Below the pieces are notes generated by a model. The model was not told the origin of the DNA and searched no databases. It worked only from the letters and a program-made list of their open reading frames with translations. DNA of 64,000 nucleotides from Streptomyces sp. WMMB303. GTDB taxonomy: Bacteria > Actinomycetota > Actinomycetes > Streptomycetales > Streptomycetaceae. A program made the position numbers and the translations under genes. Where the stretch lies: positions 3,044,001 to 3,108,000 of the forward strand of contig NZ_JARKIN010000001.1 of the NCBI RefSeq assembly GCF_029351045.1. Reading direction: 5' to 3'. Below, one piece after another: positions 1 through 9,010 of the stretch (position 1 is its first letter; each line of letters begins with the position of its first letter).

Positions 1-320
1 TGGGCACCTCGGTCGGCTCCACCGCGATCGGCCCCTCCGGCTGGGCGCTCTTCCCCCTCCTCAAGGGCAACCAGGGCCTGGGCGGCATCGCCCTGATCTA
101 CGCGCTCGGGCTGGCCGCCGGCTATCTGGTCGGCTTCGTGGCCACCTACTTCTTCGGGTTCAGCAAGCAGATGCTGACCGAGCTGAACGCGCCCGCGGAG
201 GCCGAAGCGCCCGCCGCCGAGGGCGGGCACTCGCCCGAACCCCCACCGGCGGGCGCCCCGGACCCCGGCCCGGACCCGGGTCCGGCCCCCGCACCCGCGG
301 GCGGCGGCTCGCTCGTCTGA
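1..320 (+). CDS. PTS permease EIIC domain, C-terminal fragment
   Basis: The gene enters from the left edge, so only the last ~105 codons are visible, read from base 3. The residues GTSVGSTAIGPSGWALFPLL are followed by a glycine-rich hydrophobic helix ending in ATYFFGF. This resembles the last membrane segments of glucose/sucrose-type PTS EIIC permeases, which carry a sugar across the membrane while it is phosphorylated by EIIB. A ~45-residue Ala/Pro/Glu-rich cytoplasmic tail closes the protein, and no EIIB or EIIA domain follows. The substrate cannot be told from this fragment. The family call rests on pattern recognition of the GPSG and YFFGF blocks. Another polytopic transporter remains possible. 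Confidence 0.5.
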   Translation, partial: GTSVGSTAIGPSGWALFPLLKGNQGLGGIALIYALGLAAGYLVGFVATYFFGFSKQMLTELNAPAEAEAPAAEGGHSPEPPPAGAPDPGPDPGPAPAPAGGGSLV

Positions 321-443
321 CGGAACGCCCGGACCACCCCCGCCGCCGGACCCCGCGGGCGGCGGGGGACGCCACCCCGTCTCCCACCCCCGCGGCGGCG
401 GGCACCGGACACGCACCCGGCAACGCCGCCGCGGGGCGGAGCG

Positions 444-1244
444 TCACTTCATGTCCGGATCTCCCTTGATCAGGGCGAACGGCGCGCCGGCCGGGTCCCT
501 GAGCATCGCGAGGCGGCCCACGCCGGGTACGTCCGTCGGCGGGATCAGCACCTTCGCCCCGGCGCCGGTCGCCCGCGTGCATGTCGCGTCGCAGTCCTCG
601 GTGGCGAAGTAGGGGTGCCACTCCGAGGTGGAACCGGCGCTCAGGTTCTCCTGCGGGAGCTGCATGATCCCGCCCTGCCCGGTGTCGCCCTCCGTACCGC
701 CACCGGGCGCCGAGAACACCGAGTACACCAGGTCGTCACCCATCGGCATGTCCTCGTAGGTCCACGAGAACACCGCCGTGTAGAAGCGCTTCGCCGCCGC
801 CGCGTCCGTCGTGTACAGCTCCGTCCAGCAGAGCGTCTCCGGCTCCATGAGCACTTCCAGACCACTCGTGTCCTTCGGCTCCCACACGGCGAAGTCGGCG
901 CCGGTGGGATCCGTGAACTGCGCCAGCCGGCCCGCTGTGAACACGTCCATCGGCGCGACCCGTACGGCGCCGCCCGCCTCCTCCACCCGGGCCCGCACCG
1001 CGTCCGCGTCCCGGGTGTGGAAGTACGTCGTCCAGGCGGCGCTGCCGCCGTCCTCCGTCAGCGGGCCGACCGCGGCGGCGGTCCGTCCGCCGCGCTGGAA
1101 GAAGCCGTATCCCCCGGCCTCCGGGCCCGCCGACTGGAACTGCCAGTCGAAGACGCTGGTGTAGAAGGCGACGGCGGCGTCCACGTCGGGCGCGCCGAGG
1201 TCCAGCCAGGCGGGAGTGCCGGGAACGAAGTCGGTCGTCAGCAT
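444..1244 (-). CDS. VOC (glyoxalase/bleomycin-resistance fold) family protein, two-domain
   Basis: A 266-residue protein made of two tandem VOC modules. The first begins with PAWLDLGAPDVDAAVAFYTS, about residues 8-125. The second begins with CWTELYTTDAAAAKRFYTAV, about 135-262. Each shows the beta-alpha-beta-beta-beta pattern and ends with a block like FTDPTGADFAVWEP or LRDPAGAPFALIKG. The start at MLTTDF is chosen because GGAGG lies six bases upstream; longer upstream reading has no start signal. Proteins of this arrangement are common in Streptomyces (hydroxylase-like glyoxalase proteins), but the substrate is unknown. The gene stands alone, convergent with the PTS gene on its left. Confidence 0.85.
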   Translation of the reverse strand: MLTTDFVPGTPAWLDLGAPDVDAAVAFYTSVFDWQFQSAGPEAGGYGFFQRGGRTAAAVGPLTEDGGSAAWTTYFHTRDADAVRARVEEAGGAVRVAPMDVFTAGRLAQFTDPTGADFAVWEPKDTSGLEVLMEPETLCWTELYTTDAAAAKRFYTAVFSWTYEDMPMGDDLVYSVFSAPGGGTEGDTGQGGIMQLPQENLSAGSTSEWHPYFATEDCDATCTRATGAGAKVLIPPTDVPGVGRLAMLRDPAGAPFALIKGDPDMK

Positions 1245-1474
1245 GCGGAACCTCCGAAGCACGAGGCGTGTGCTGGATCCGGGGCGCTGCACCGGCGGCC
1301 GGCGCGCAGCCGCGCCCGCCCTCGGGCCGTGCGGCCGTCGCCGCGGGACGCACCCGCGCCTCGCAGCCACCCACCGCCTCAGGATGGCAGCACTCCGGCC
1401 GACTCGCCGCTCGGGAAGCTCCGCACCACCGCTCCGGCGCCATGTGACCGCCGCCCGCCGCGCCGGCCTCCGCC

Positions 1475-2125
1475 TCACCGCTGCTCGCGGCGCAGCAGCA
1501 CCCGGCCAAGCCCCGCCTGTGTCACCGCCAGCCCGCGGACCATCGGAACCGCTGTGAGCAGGAAGAACACACCGAGTGCTGTATTGAAGGCGATGTCGGG
1601 ACCGCGCCCGTCCAGCCCGAAGGCCAGATCCATCACCCCGTCCTCGTCACCGCGGGGGATCGACCAGGACCACAGTCCGTAGGTGAGCCCGCCGACCCCG
1701 CCCACCAGCCAGGTCAGCGTGACCGAGAAGGTCGCCACCCGCACCGGGAAGGCCAGCACCGCGTGCACCAGGTCCCGCCACGCCTGCGGGTCCGCCACCC
1801 CCTTCCACCGACTGCCCCCGGCCCCGGCTGCCTCCGCCGCGCCGCCCGGGCGGGTGAGCAGCGGACGGCCGGTGACGGCGGCGATCTGCTCCGCTTCCAC
1901 CCGGGCCAGGAAGCGGGCCATGGACAGCGTCCCGGCCAGCACCGGCAGTCCGACGACGAGGATGAGCGTCGAGACGCCGAGCGCGAACCCGGTCACCATC
2001 AGCACGAAGGCGGCGATGCCCAGCGGCAGCCCGGAGAGCAGATAGCCCACCTCCCGGCCGAAGCGTCCCCGCCGCCGGGGGATGGAGTCCGGGCCCTGCT
2101 GCACCTGCGTTGTCATCGTCGCCAT
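1475..2125 (-). CDS. Putative sensor-domain integral membrane protein
   Basis: About 216 residues from MATMTTQ. A hydrophobic stretch around residues 30-70 (YLLSGLPLGIAAFVLMVTGF and the helix after it), a soluble segment with RFLARVEAEQ, and a second hydrophobic pair near residues 140-200 match the putative sensor domain that in Streptomyces usually precedes a histidine-kinase module. Here no kinase follows: the protein ends after VLLRREQR, so it is a stand-alone sensor-like membrane protein. An upstream ATG at 2161 would add 12 residues, and neither start has a strong ribosome site. No partner kinase or regulator is adjacent. The function is not known. Confidence 0.65.
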   Translation of the reverse strand: MATMTTQVQQGPDSIPRRRGRFGREVGYLLSGLPLGIAAFVLMVTGFALGVSTLILVVGLPVLAGTLSMARFLARVEAEQIAAVTGRPLLTRPGGAAEAAGAGGSRWKGVADPQAWRDLVHAVLAFPVRVATFSVTLTWLVGGVGGLTYGLWSWSIPRGDEDGVMDLAFGLDGRGPDIAFNTALGVFFLLTAVPMVRGLAVTQAGLGRVLLRREQR

Positions 2126-2227
2126 GGATCCACTGTCGCCGGGCGGCGGAGCCGATCCCATACCACTGGGGCCCGGATCCGGGGTGGTGCTGGCTACACC
2201 CCGGACCGGCTTCGCCGAGCGCTTCGC

Positions 2228-2707
2228 TCAGCGGACGGTCACCGTCACCGGGTCGGAGGGCTGCCCCGCGACCACCGTCCGGATCCGGTTCACCCCCCTG
2301 ATACCGAGCTTGACGCGCATCGAGTAGTCCAGTGACCGGTTGACGACCGACGTGGCAGGCAGCGTCTTCCACGAGCCGTGCTGCATCTGCTGGAGACGCA
2401 CGGCCGTCCCCGCCCTGATTCCGGTCACCTTTCCGCGCAGCCGGAACTCCTCCCACTGCCGCACCTGTTCGCGGTCGGCCGTCACGGTGTTGGTCCTGGC
2501 CGCCGCCGAGGGACCGCCGGGCGTGATCGGCGCCGCGCTCGCCGTCGCACCCCCGGTTCCGGCGTCGGCTCCGTTCTCGTTCCCCCCGTTACCGGTCCCG
2601 GGGCCGGTCGCGGCCGCGGTCGCGGTCGCGGTCGCGGCTGCCGCACCGATCAGGCCCACGGCCAGGACACCGGCAACGGCGGTACGGAGGCGGAATGTTG
2701 CGCTCAT
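2228..2707 (-). CDS. Small secreted protein of unknown function
   Basis: 159 residues with a clear Sec signal: a short basic start (MSATFRLR), a hydrophobic core AVAGVLAVGLIGAAAATATA, and an Ala/Thr-rich exit. A Gly/Asn/Ala low-complexity linker runs to about residue 65. A compact C-terminal region of ~85 residues contains EQVRQWEEFRLRGKVTGI and VRLQQMQHGSWKTLPATSVV. That region looks like an immunoglobulin-like beta-sandwich of the kind seen in other streptomycete secreted proteins, but this is inference from pattern only. AGAGG lies ~10 bases before the ATG. It stands between the sensor protein and a lysozyme-like gene on the same strand. Confidence 0.7.
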   Translation of the reverse strand: MSATFRLRTAVAGVLAVGLIGAAAATATATAAATGPGTGNGGNENGADAGTGGATASAAPITPGGPSAAARTNTVTADREQVRQWEEFRLRGKVTGIRAGTAVRLQQMQHGSWKTLPATSVVNRSLDYSMRVKLGIRGVNRIRTVVAGQPSDPVTVTVR

Positions 2708-2832
2708 CGTCTGCGGCCTCTTCTCGTGAGAGCGATGTCGTCACCCGCAACAGCGGCGCAGTGGCGGGCATTTCAGGCATCCCCACCTGATGAGTCGAAT
2801 ACTCCACAGAACAGACGAGCGGACATGCGAGG

Positions 2833-2874
2833 GAGCGGGCGGGTGGGAGGTGTATTCCTCCCGCCCGCCCGCTC
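2833..2874 (-). terminator. Stem-loop terminator after the lysozyme-like gene
   Basis: An 18-base stem (gagcgggcgggtgggagg pairing with its reverse complement) closes on a six-base loop at 2851-2856. It lies 46 bases beyond the stop of the minus-strand transglycosylase gene. There is no T-run, as is usual for Streptomyces terminators. Confidence 0.75.
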
Positions 2875-2920
2875 CGTGGCGCGTTGCCGGGGTGTGGCGG
2901 TGGCGTGTTGTTTGTGTCCG

Positions 2921-3505
2921 TCAGTAGGCGGAGTCGACGTTGTCCATGGTGCCGTAGCGGTCGGCGGCGTAGTTGCAGGCGGCGACGATGTTGGCGACGG
3001 GGTCGGTGAGGTCGTCGGGGGTGCCCTTGACGTGGTACTGGTCGAAGGTGGGCTGGATGACCTGGAGGAGTCCCTTGGAGGGGGTGCCCTTCTTGGCGTT
3101 GACGTCCCAGTCGTTGACGGCGTGGGGGTCGCCGGCGGATTCGCGGATGATGTTGCGCTTGATGCCGTCGTAGCTGCCGGGGATGTCGTGCTTGGCCATG
3201 ATGGCGCGGGCCTCGCGGATCCAGCCGTCGAGGTTGTCGGCGTACTCGCCCTTGCCGCCATCCTTGCCGTTCTCGGTGCTCTTGGTGTTCTTGGCGGCGT
3301 GGTCGGCCTGGGCGGTCAGGTGCTGGGCGGTGGCGGCGGCCTGGTGGGTGGCGGGGCCGGCGGTCTGGGTCTGGGGCTGGGCGGCGTGGGCGGTGCCGGT
3401 CAGGGCGGTGGCGGCGATTCCGGCCGCGCCCAGGGCGGTCAGGCCGCTGACGGCCAGGCGGCGGGTGGGGCGGACGGTACTCAGGGCGGTGAGAGTGGTG
3501 CGCAT
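2921..3505 (-). CDS. Secreted SLT-type (lysozyme-fold) transglycosylase
   Basis: 194 residues. A signal peptide (residues 1-42, hydrophobic LAVSGLTALGAAGIAATALT, exit at AHA) is followed by an Ala/Gln/Thr-rich linker and a catalytic domain at about 95-194. NIIRESAGDPHAVN carries the presumed catalytic Glu in the IxxESxxxP setting of SLT/lytic transglycosylases. GLLQVIQPTFDQYHV and DPVANIVAACNYAADRYG are the matching downstream blocks. Such enzymes cleave peptidoglycan glycan strands outside the cell. Related Streptomyces genes often carry long leaders, and the 240 bases upstream are GC-rich and can form hairpins, but I could not identify a known riboswitch there. It is followed by a strong terminator. 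Confidence 0.85.
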   Translation of the reverse strand: MRTTLTALSTVRPTRRLAVSGLTALGAAGIAATALTGTAHAAQPQTQTAGPATHQAAATAQHLTAQADHAAKNTKSTENGKDGGKGEYADNLDGWIREARAIMAKHDIPGSYDGIKRNIIRESAGDPHAVNDWDVNAKKGTPSKGLLQVIQPTFDQYHVKGTPDDLTDPVANIVAACNYAADRYGTMDNVDSAY

Positions 3506-3748
3506 GAGGGGCGGGGGACCTTTCGCGGGGGGACGTGGCGCCGCGTTCCGGCGTGGGGGTGCCGGTGGTCTGGTTGCGGCGTGGGGCCCACCGTGCGGGA
3601 GGCACCCCCCACCCGGGCAAACAGGTGACCTACGACCCGTATTCGTCCTCCGTGCCGATCCGGGCCCGCCGCCCCCACACCCACCCCGATACCGGCATTT
3701 CGGACATACGAGGGTGGGTCGTAAGTGACGTGGACCCTATGGGCGGCC

Positions 3749-4282
3749 TCACAACCCCCACCCGTCCGCGTCACCGAGGGTGAGGGCGTTCTTCGCGACG
3801 GTGAGGGACTCCTCGGATGGGCCCTGCCCCGGGTTCTCGGTGGCGAGGGCCTGGTTGAGGGCGACAAAGGGGCGCATGCGCTCCTCGTACCGGAGCAGCG
3901 CGTCGGCGACCGGCACGGAGGAGGCGCCCAGCTCGCGGGCGAGGACGTAAGCGCCGACCAGGGCGAGGCTGGTGCCCTGGCCGGAGAGCGGCGAGGGGCA
4001 GTACCCGGCGTCGCCGACCAATGCGAGGCGGCCCCGCGTCCAGTGGTCCATGCGGACTTGCGCCATGGGGGCGAAGTAGAAGTCGGGAGCCGTGTGCATC
4101 GCCTCCAGCAGGGTGCCGGTGTCCCCTCCGAGAGCGGCCGTGTGCGCGGCCAGCAGCGCCTTCTGCTGCTCGGTGTCGCGGTGGTCGTAGTCCAGGGGCG
4201 GCGACATGAAGCCGAGCGTGGCGCGCAACTCGGCGTTCCCGCGGACGGGGTAGAGGCAGTAGCTCGAGTGGATGCTCGGCAC
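3749..4282 (-). pseudogene. FAD-dependent monooxygenase, C-terminal half only
   Basis: The visible 177 residues are the C-terminal half of a class A flavin monooxygenase: YPVRGNAELRATLGF, then HWTRGRLALVGDAGYCPSPL with the GDA flavin-binding motif and SGQGTSLALVGAYVLARE, then a conserved helical end. Full-length enzymes are ~380-400 residues and begin with a GxGxxG Rossmann motif, which is absent. The 5' end stops near 4255-4280, exactly where the remains of a TetR gene begin on the other strand. The missing half was therefore most likely removed by a deletion. The catalytic NADPH- and FAD-binding N-terminus is gone, so the fragment should be inactive. Confidence 0.8.
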
Positions 4283-4598
4283 CCTGGACGAGTGCGGCCT
4301 CGCCCCGGCGACCGCACTCGATCTGAACGCCCTGCTCTACAGCCATGTCCTGGGGCTGGCCCTCCAGCACGAGCGGGAGACCGCCGCCGAGAGCAGCACC
4401 GGTCTGACGGAGGACGCCTGGATGGCACAGCAGGCGGCCACCCTCGCGTCGCTGACGGCCTCCGGCGCCCACCCGACGTTCGCGCGCCTCCTCGACGCCC
4501 TCGGGGACGACGGCTACGAACTGCGTCTGGACGGCCTCTTCGAGACCGGGCTGGCCGCCATCCTCGACGGCGTGTCCCGGCTCGTCGAGGGACGGTAA
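4272..4598 (+). pseudogene. TetR-family regulator, C-terminal ligand-binding remnant
   Basis: 108 residues starting at an internal ATG: ECGLAPATALDLNALLYSHV, then GLALQHERETAAES, and ARLLDALGDDGYELRLDGLF to the end. This is the pattern of the C-terminal effector domain of TetR class regulators. The ~60-residue helix-turn-helix that should precede it is missing, and an in-frame stop lies just upstream (4260). The remnant abuts, head to head, the truncated monooxygenase on the opposite strand. The pair was probably a divergent regulator/oxygenase locus that lost its centre, including both promoters and both N-termini. Confidence 0.75.
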
Positions 4599-4638
4599 TC
4601 CGCTCGCGCCCGCATCCGGGCTTCGGCACCCTTGGGTC

Positions 4639-5343
4639 ATGGAAGCCGACATCTGGCCGCTGTACGGGCTGCGCCTGACAACTCCGCGCCTGGAGCTGCG
4701 CCTTCCGGACGAACGGACCCTCGTCGAGATGGCACGGCTCGCCTCCGGGGCTGTGCATGCCGACTCCGAGATGCCCTTCAGCGTCCCGTGGACCGCCGCA
4801 CCTCCCGCCGACCGCGCCCGCGGCTGCTTCCAGCACGTCCTGGGCACCATCGCGGGCTGGCGGCCGGAGGGGTGGACGCTGAGCCTCGCCGTCCTGCACG
4901 GCGGCCGGGTGATCGGACGACAGGATCTGAGCAGCACCGACTTCGCCGTCGTACGGGAGACGCACACCGGCTCCTGGCTGGGTGTGGAGCACCAGGGCCG
5001 GGGTTTCGGCACCGAGATGCGCGCCGCTGCGCTGCATCTGGCGTTCGACGGGCTCGGAGCGCGCGGCAGCGTCTCTGCCGCGATGACGGACAACCCGCGC
5101 TCGCGGCGGGTTTCGGAGAAACTGGGTTACCGGCCGGACGGTCTGCTGACCGAGTCCGTACTGGGCCGGGCCCGCACTCTCGAACGGTTCCGGCTCGACC
5201 GGGCCGGCTGGGAGGCGCACCGCGCGGTACCGGTGGAGACCGCGGGACTCACAGCCGCCGCTCTGGCACTCTTCGGAGTCCGCGCGCCGGGCGCGGACGC
5301 AGCAGCACCGGACGAACCCCCGAGCGAGAGGACCGCGTCATGA
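4639..5343 (+). CDS. GNAT-family N-acetyltransferase
   Basis: 234 residues. The RimJ/RimL-type start RLTTPRLELRLPDERTLVEM is followed by the acetyl-CoA binding core: SWLGVEHQGRGFGTEMRAAA contains the Q/RxxGxG/A pyrophosphate loop (QGRGFG), then MTDNPRSRRVSEKLGYRPDG. It transfers an acetyl group from acetyl-CoA to an amine, but the substrate is not evident. A C-terminal extension beyond residue 185 is unusual for the family and has no recognised domain. Its stop overlaps the start of the DUF427 gene by four bases (ATGA), so the two are probably translationally coupled. Confidence 0.85.
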   Translation: MEADIWPLYGLRLTTPRLELRLPDERTLVEMARLASGAVHADSEMPFSVPWTAAPPADRARGCFQHVLGTIAGWRPEGWTLSLAVLHGGRVIGRQDLSSTDFAVVRETHTGSWLGVEHQGRGFGTEMRAAALHLAFDGLGARGSVSAAMTDNPRSRRVSEKLGYRPDGLLTESVLGRARTLERFRLDRAGWEAHRAVPVETAGLTAAALALFGVRAPGADAAAPDEPPSERTAS

Positions 5344-5681
5344 CCACACCGAGCGAGGGCCACACGATCACCGTCGAGGAGGGCACCGAACGCGTGCGTG
5401 TCGTCACCCGCGACGGCAGGGTGCTGGCGGAGAGCAGCCGGCCGCTGCTGCTGCGCGAGACCGGCTACCCGGTGCGGTACTACCTGCCGCCCGAGGACGT
5501 CCGCACCGACCTGCTCGCGCCGTCCGACACCCGCACCCGCTGCCCCTTCAAGGGCAGCGCCGCCTACTGGTCGCTGGCCGACGGCACGGCCCAGGATGTC
5601 GCCTGGTCCTATCCCGAACCCCAGGACCGGGTGGCGGCCATCGAGAAGCACCTCTGCTTCCCGGACGTCCAGGTCAGCTGA
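5340..5681 (+). CDS. DUF427 domain protein
   Basis: 113 residues. ITVEEGTERVRVVTRDGRVL, ETGYPVRYYLPPEDVRTDLL, TRCPFKGSAAYWSLAD and the ending EPQDRVAAIEKHLCFPDVQV are the hallmark blocks of the DUF427 fold (small beta-rich protein, function unresolved). The CPFKG motif and terminal FP are intact. The start overlaps the GNAT stop (ATGA), indicating a two-gene operon. A bidirectional terminator follows 64 bases downstream. Confidence 0.85.
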   Translation: MTTPSEGHTITVEEGTERVRVVTRDGRVLAESSRPLLLRETGYPVRYYLPPEDVRTDLLAPSDTRTRCPFKGSAAYWSLADGTAQDVAWSYPEPQDRVAAIEKHLCFPDVQVS

Positions 5682-5744
5682 CGGCCGCAGGAGCCGATGC
5701 CGGCTGAGAGCCGGAACCCGGATCCGATGCCGGGCCGGACAAGC

Positions 5745-5782
5745 CGGAAGGGCGGGCACCCCGTGGGATGCCCGCCCTTCCG
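5745..5782. terminator. Terminator between convergent DUF427 and groEL2 genes
   Basis: A 14-base perfect stem (cggaagggcgggca and its complement) with a ten-base loop lies between the DUF427 stop and the groEL2 stop. It could serve both converging transcripts. Confidence 0.8.
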
Positions 5783-5822
5783 CCGCCCTCGGCGGGCGGT
5801 ACTGCCTGTGTGCGGCTCGGAC

Positions 5823-7660
<1,838 letters not shown>

Positions 7661-7752
7661 CGACGGCGAAGCCGTCTCCGGGTGGGGTGGCGGTCGGGTG
7701 ACCCGGGGGCGCGAGCCCCACGGACGGCGGACGAGGGACAGCGGACAGCAGA

Positions 7753-7798
7753 CAGCGGAGAAGGGGCCGCACCCTCGGGCGCGACCCCTTCTCCGCTG
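7753..7798 (-). terminator. Terminator of the cold-shock gene
   Basis: An 18-base near-perfect stem begins cagcggagaaggggc on the left and ends gaccccttctccgctg on the right, with a ten-base loop. It begins 30 bases beyond the cold-shock stop codon and would also insulate the groEL2 promoter. Confidence 0.8.
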
Positions 7799-7828
7799 TG
7801 TCTGCAGCTCTGCGCAGTCCGGCGACAC

Positions 7829-8032
7829 TCAGCCGGTCACGCGGACCATGTCCGCCTGCGGCCCCTTCTGACCCTGCGAAATCTCGAACTCGACCCGCTG
7901 CCCTTCGTCGAGAGTGCGGTAACCGTCCATCTGGATCGCGCTGTAGTGGACGAACACGTCCGCACCACCGTCGACCGCGATGAAGCCGTACCCCTTCTCC
8001 GCGTTGAACCACTTGACGGTGCCCTGAGCCAT
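7829..8032 (-). CDS. Cold-shock domain protein (CspA family)
   Basis: 67 residues, the full length of a single cold-shock domain. [17 protein letters not shown] holds RNP1 (KGYGFI), and [10 protein letters not shown] holds RNP2 (VFVHY). It binds single-stranded RNA and DNA and acts as an RNA chaperone in the cytoplasm. GGGGAG and AGGA lie within 15 bases of the ATG. A candidate promoter 114-141 bases upstream would give a leader of about 100 bases, typical for cold-shock genes whose leaders control mRNA stability and translation. Confidence 0.95.
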   Translation of the reverse strand: MAQGTVKWFNAEKGYGFIAVDGGADVFVHYSAIQMDGYRTLDEGQRVEFEISQGQKGPQADMVRVTG

Positions 8033-8145
8033 TCCTAACTCCCCTATTACTGGCCCTTGCGCGAGCCCGCACTTCGCGAACCCGGGTCAGACCTCACCCC
8101 CATGAGCAAGCGGGGGCGTGCGCCGGAACGCGTCGACCGCCGCTG

Positions 8146-8173
8146 AATGTATCTGCACGGACGCCCTGTGCAA
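8146..8173 (-). promoter_or_regulatory. Candidate promoter of the cold-shock gene
   Basis: On the minus strand TTGCAC and TACATT are separated by 16 bases, a fair match to a vegetative sigma-70-type promoter. It is the best such pair in the 519-base gap 8033-8551. The rest of that gap holds the predicted cold-shock leader and the CysO-gene terminator; I see no other gene in it. Confidence 0.35.
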
Positions 8174-8424
8174 CAGGTCAATCGGACGAGAATTCTGGGC
8201 ACGGCTGATCGGAAATAAGCCTCAACTGGGCCTGAAGCAGGGCAAGTCGGGCCAGACATTTGGAGTCTTCGCGACAATTACCGTCCGGTTTTCGACCGTA
8301 ACTTGTCCCGTTGTCATCGCGGCGCCGTCCCGTCCGCGGCCGTGCCCGACGCGGTCCGTGCGGCGGTCGGCGGGTGCCGGGTGGGGGAACTCCCGTCACT
8401 CTACCGCCTCCCGAAACACGGAAT

Positions 8425-8454
8425 CGCCCCCTCCGTTTCCCTTCGGAGAGGGCG
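8425..8454 (-). terminator. Terminator of the cysO-like gene
   Basis: cgccccctccg pairs with cggagagggcg across an eight-base loop, 98 bases beyond the stop of the sulfur-carrier gene. The stem contains one imperfect position. Confidence 0.6.
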
Positions 8455-8551
8455 ACCCCGTGCCGTAGGCCCTGCTGGCGAGCGGTGGTGCGGAACTCGG
8501 CCGGCCGGCGGCGGACGGACCGATCCGACGGGCGAGCGGGCGACCGACCGG

Positions 8552-8827
8552 TCAGCCGCCGGCGACCGCCGGAATGATGGAGACCCCGGTGCCGTCCGGG
8601 GTGGGGGTCTGCAACCCCTGTTCGAAGCGGACGTCGTCGTCGTTGACGTAGACGTTGACGAAGCGGCGCAGCTTCCCGGCGTCGTCCAGGACACGGGCGG
8701 AGATGCCCGTGTGGTTCTTCTCCAGGTCCGCCAGCACCTCGGCGAGGGTCCCGCCCTCGGCGCTGACCTCGGCCCGACCGCCCGTGTAGGTGCGGAGGAT
8801 GGTGGGGATCCGGACGTTGACGCTCAT
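8552..8827 (-). CDS. cysO: CysO-like sulfur-carrier protein (ThiS/MoaD fold)
   Basis: 91 residues, beta-grasp fold, ending in the di-glycine AVAGG that is thiocarboxylated in sulfur carriers. MSVNVRIPTILRTYTGG and FVNVYVNDDDVRFEQGL closely match what I recall of mycobacterial CysO, the carrier that feeds sulfide to CysM (O-phosphoserine sulfhydrylase) for cysteine synthesis. This is the reason for preferring CysO over MoaD or ThiS. The start has GAGGAAG upstream; a longer reading frame upstream lacks a signal. Threonine synthase lies directly upstream on the same strand, ~180 bases away. No cysM or Mec-type peptidase gene is visible in the window. Confidence 0.8.
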   Translation of the reverse strand: MSVNVRIPTILRTYTGGRAEVSAEGGTLAEVLADLEKNHTGISARVLDDAGKLRRFVNVYVNDDDVRFEQGLQTPTPDGTGVSIIPAVAGG

Positions 8828-8976
8828 GTCGATCTTCCTCACGTGTAGGGGACGCGTCCCAGGGGCCCGCTCCGGCACTCCCGGTGCGGAACACCGGGCA
8901 AACACCGGGGGGCGGATTTCAGCCGTTCGGGGCGCCGCGGGCGTGCGAGGCCCGCGGCCCTCGAGGCGCCGCGGTG

Positions 8977-9003
8977 CTCCCGGGGCGCCGCACGCCCCGG
9001 GAG
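8977..9003 (-). terminator. Terminator of thrC
   Basis: ctcccggggcg and its exact complement form an 11-base stem with a five-base loop, starting eight bases after the thrC stop. It separates thrC from the CysO gene, which may therefore also be transcribed from its own promoter. Confidence 0.65.
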
Positions 9004-9010
9004 ACCCCGG

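Noticed and set aside
3506..3740. Possible cyclic di-AMP riboswitch before the lysozyme-like gene
   Set aside because: Such switches precede many streptomycete cell-wall hydrolase genes, but I could not find the conserved core in the minus-strand leader; only generic GC-rich hairpins are visible.
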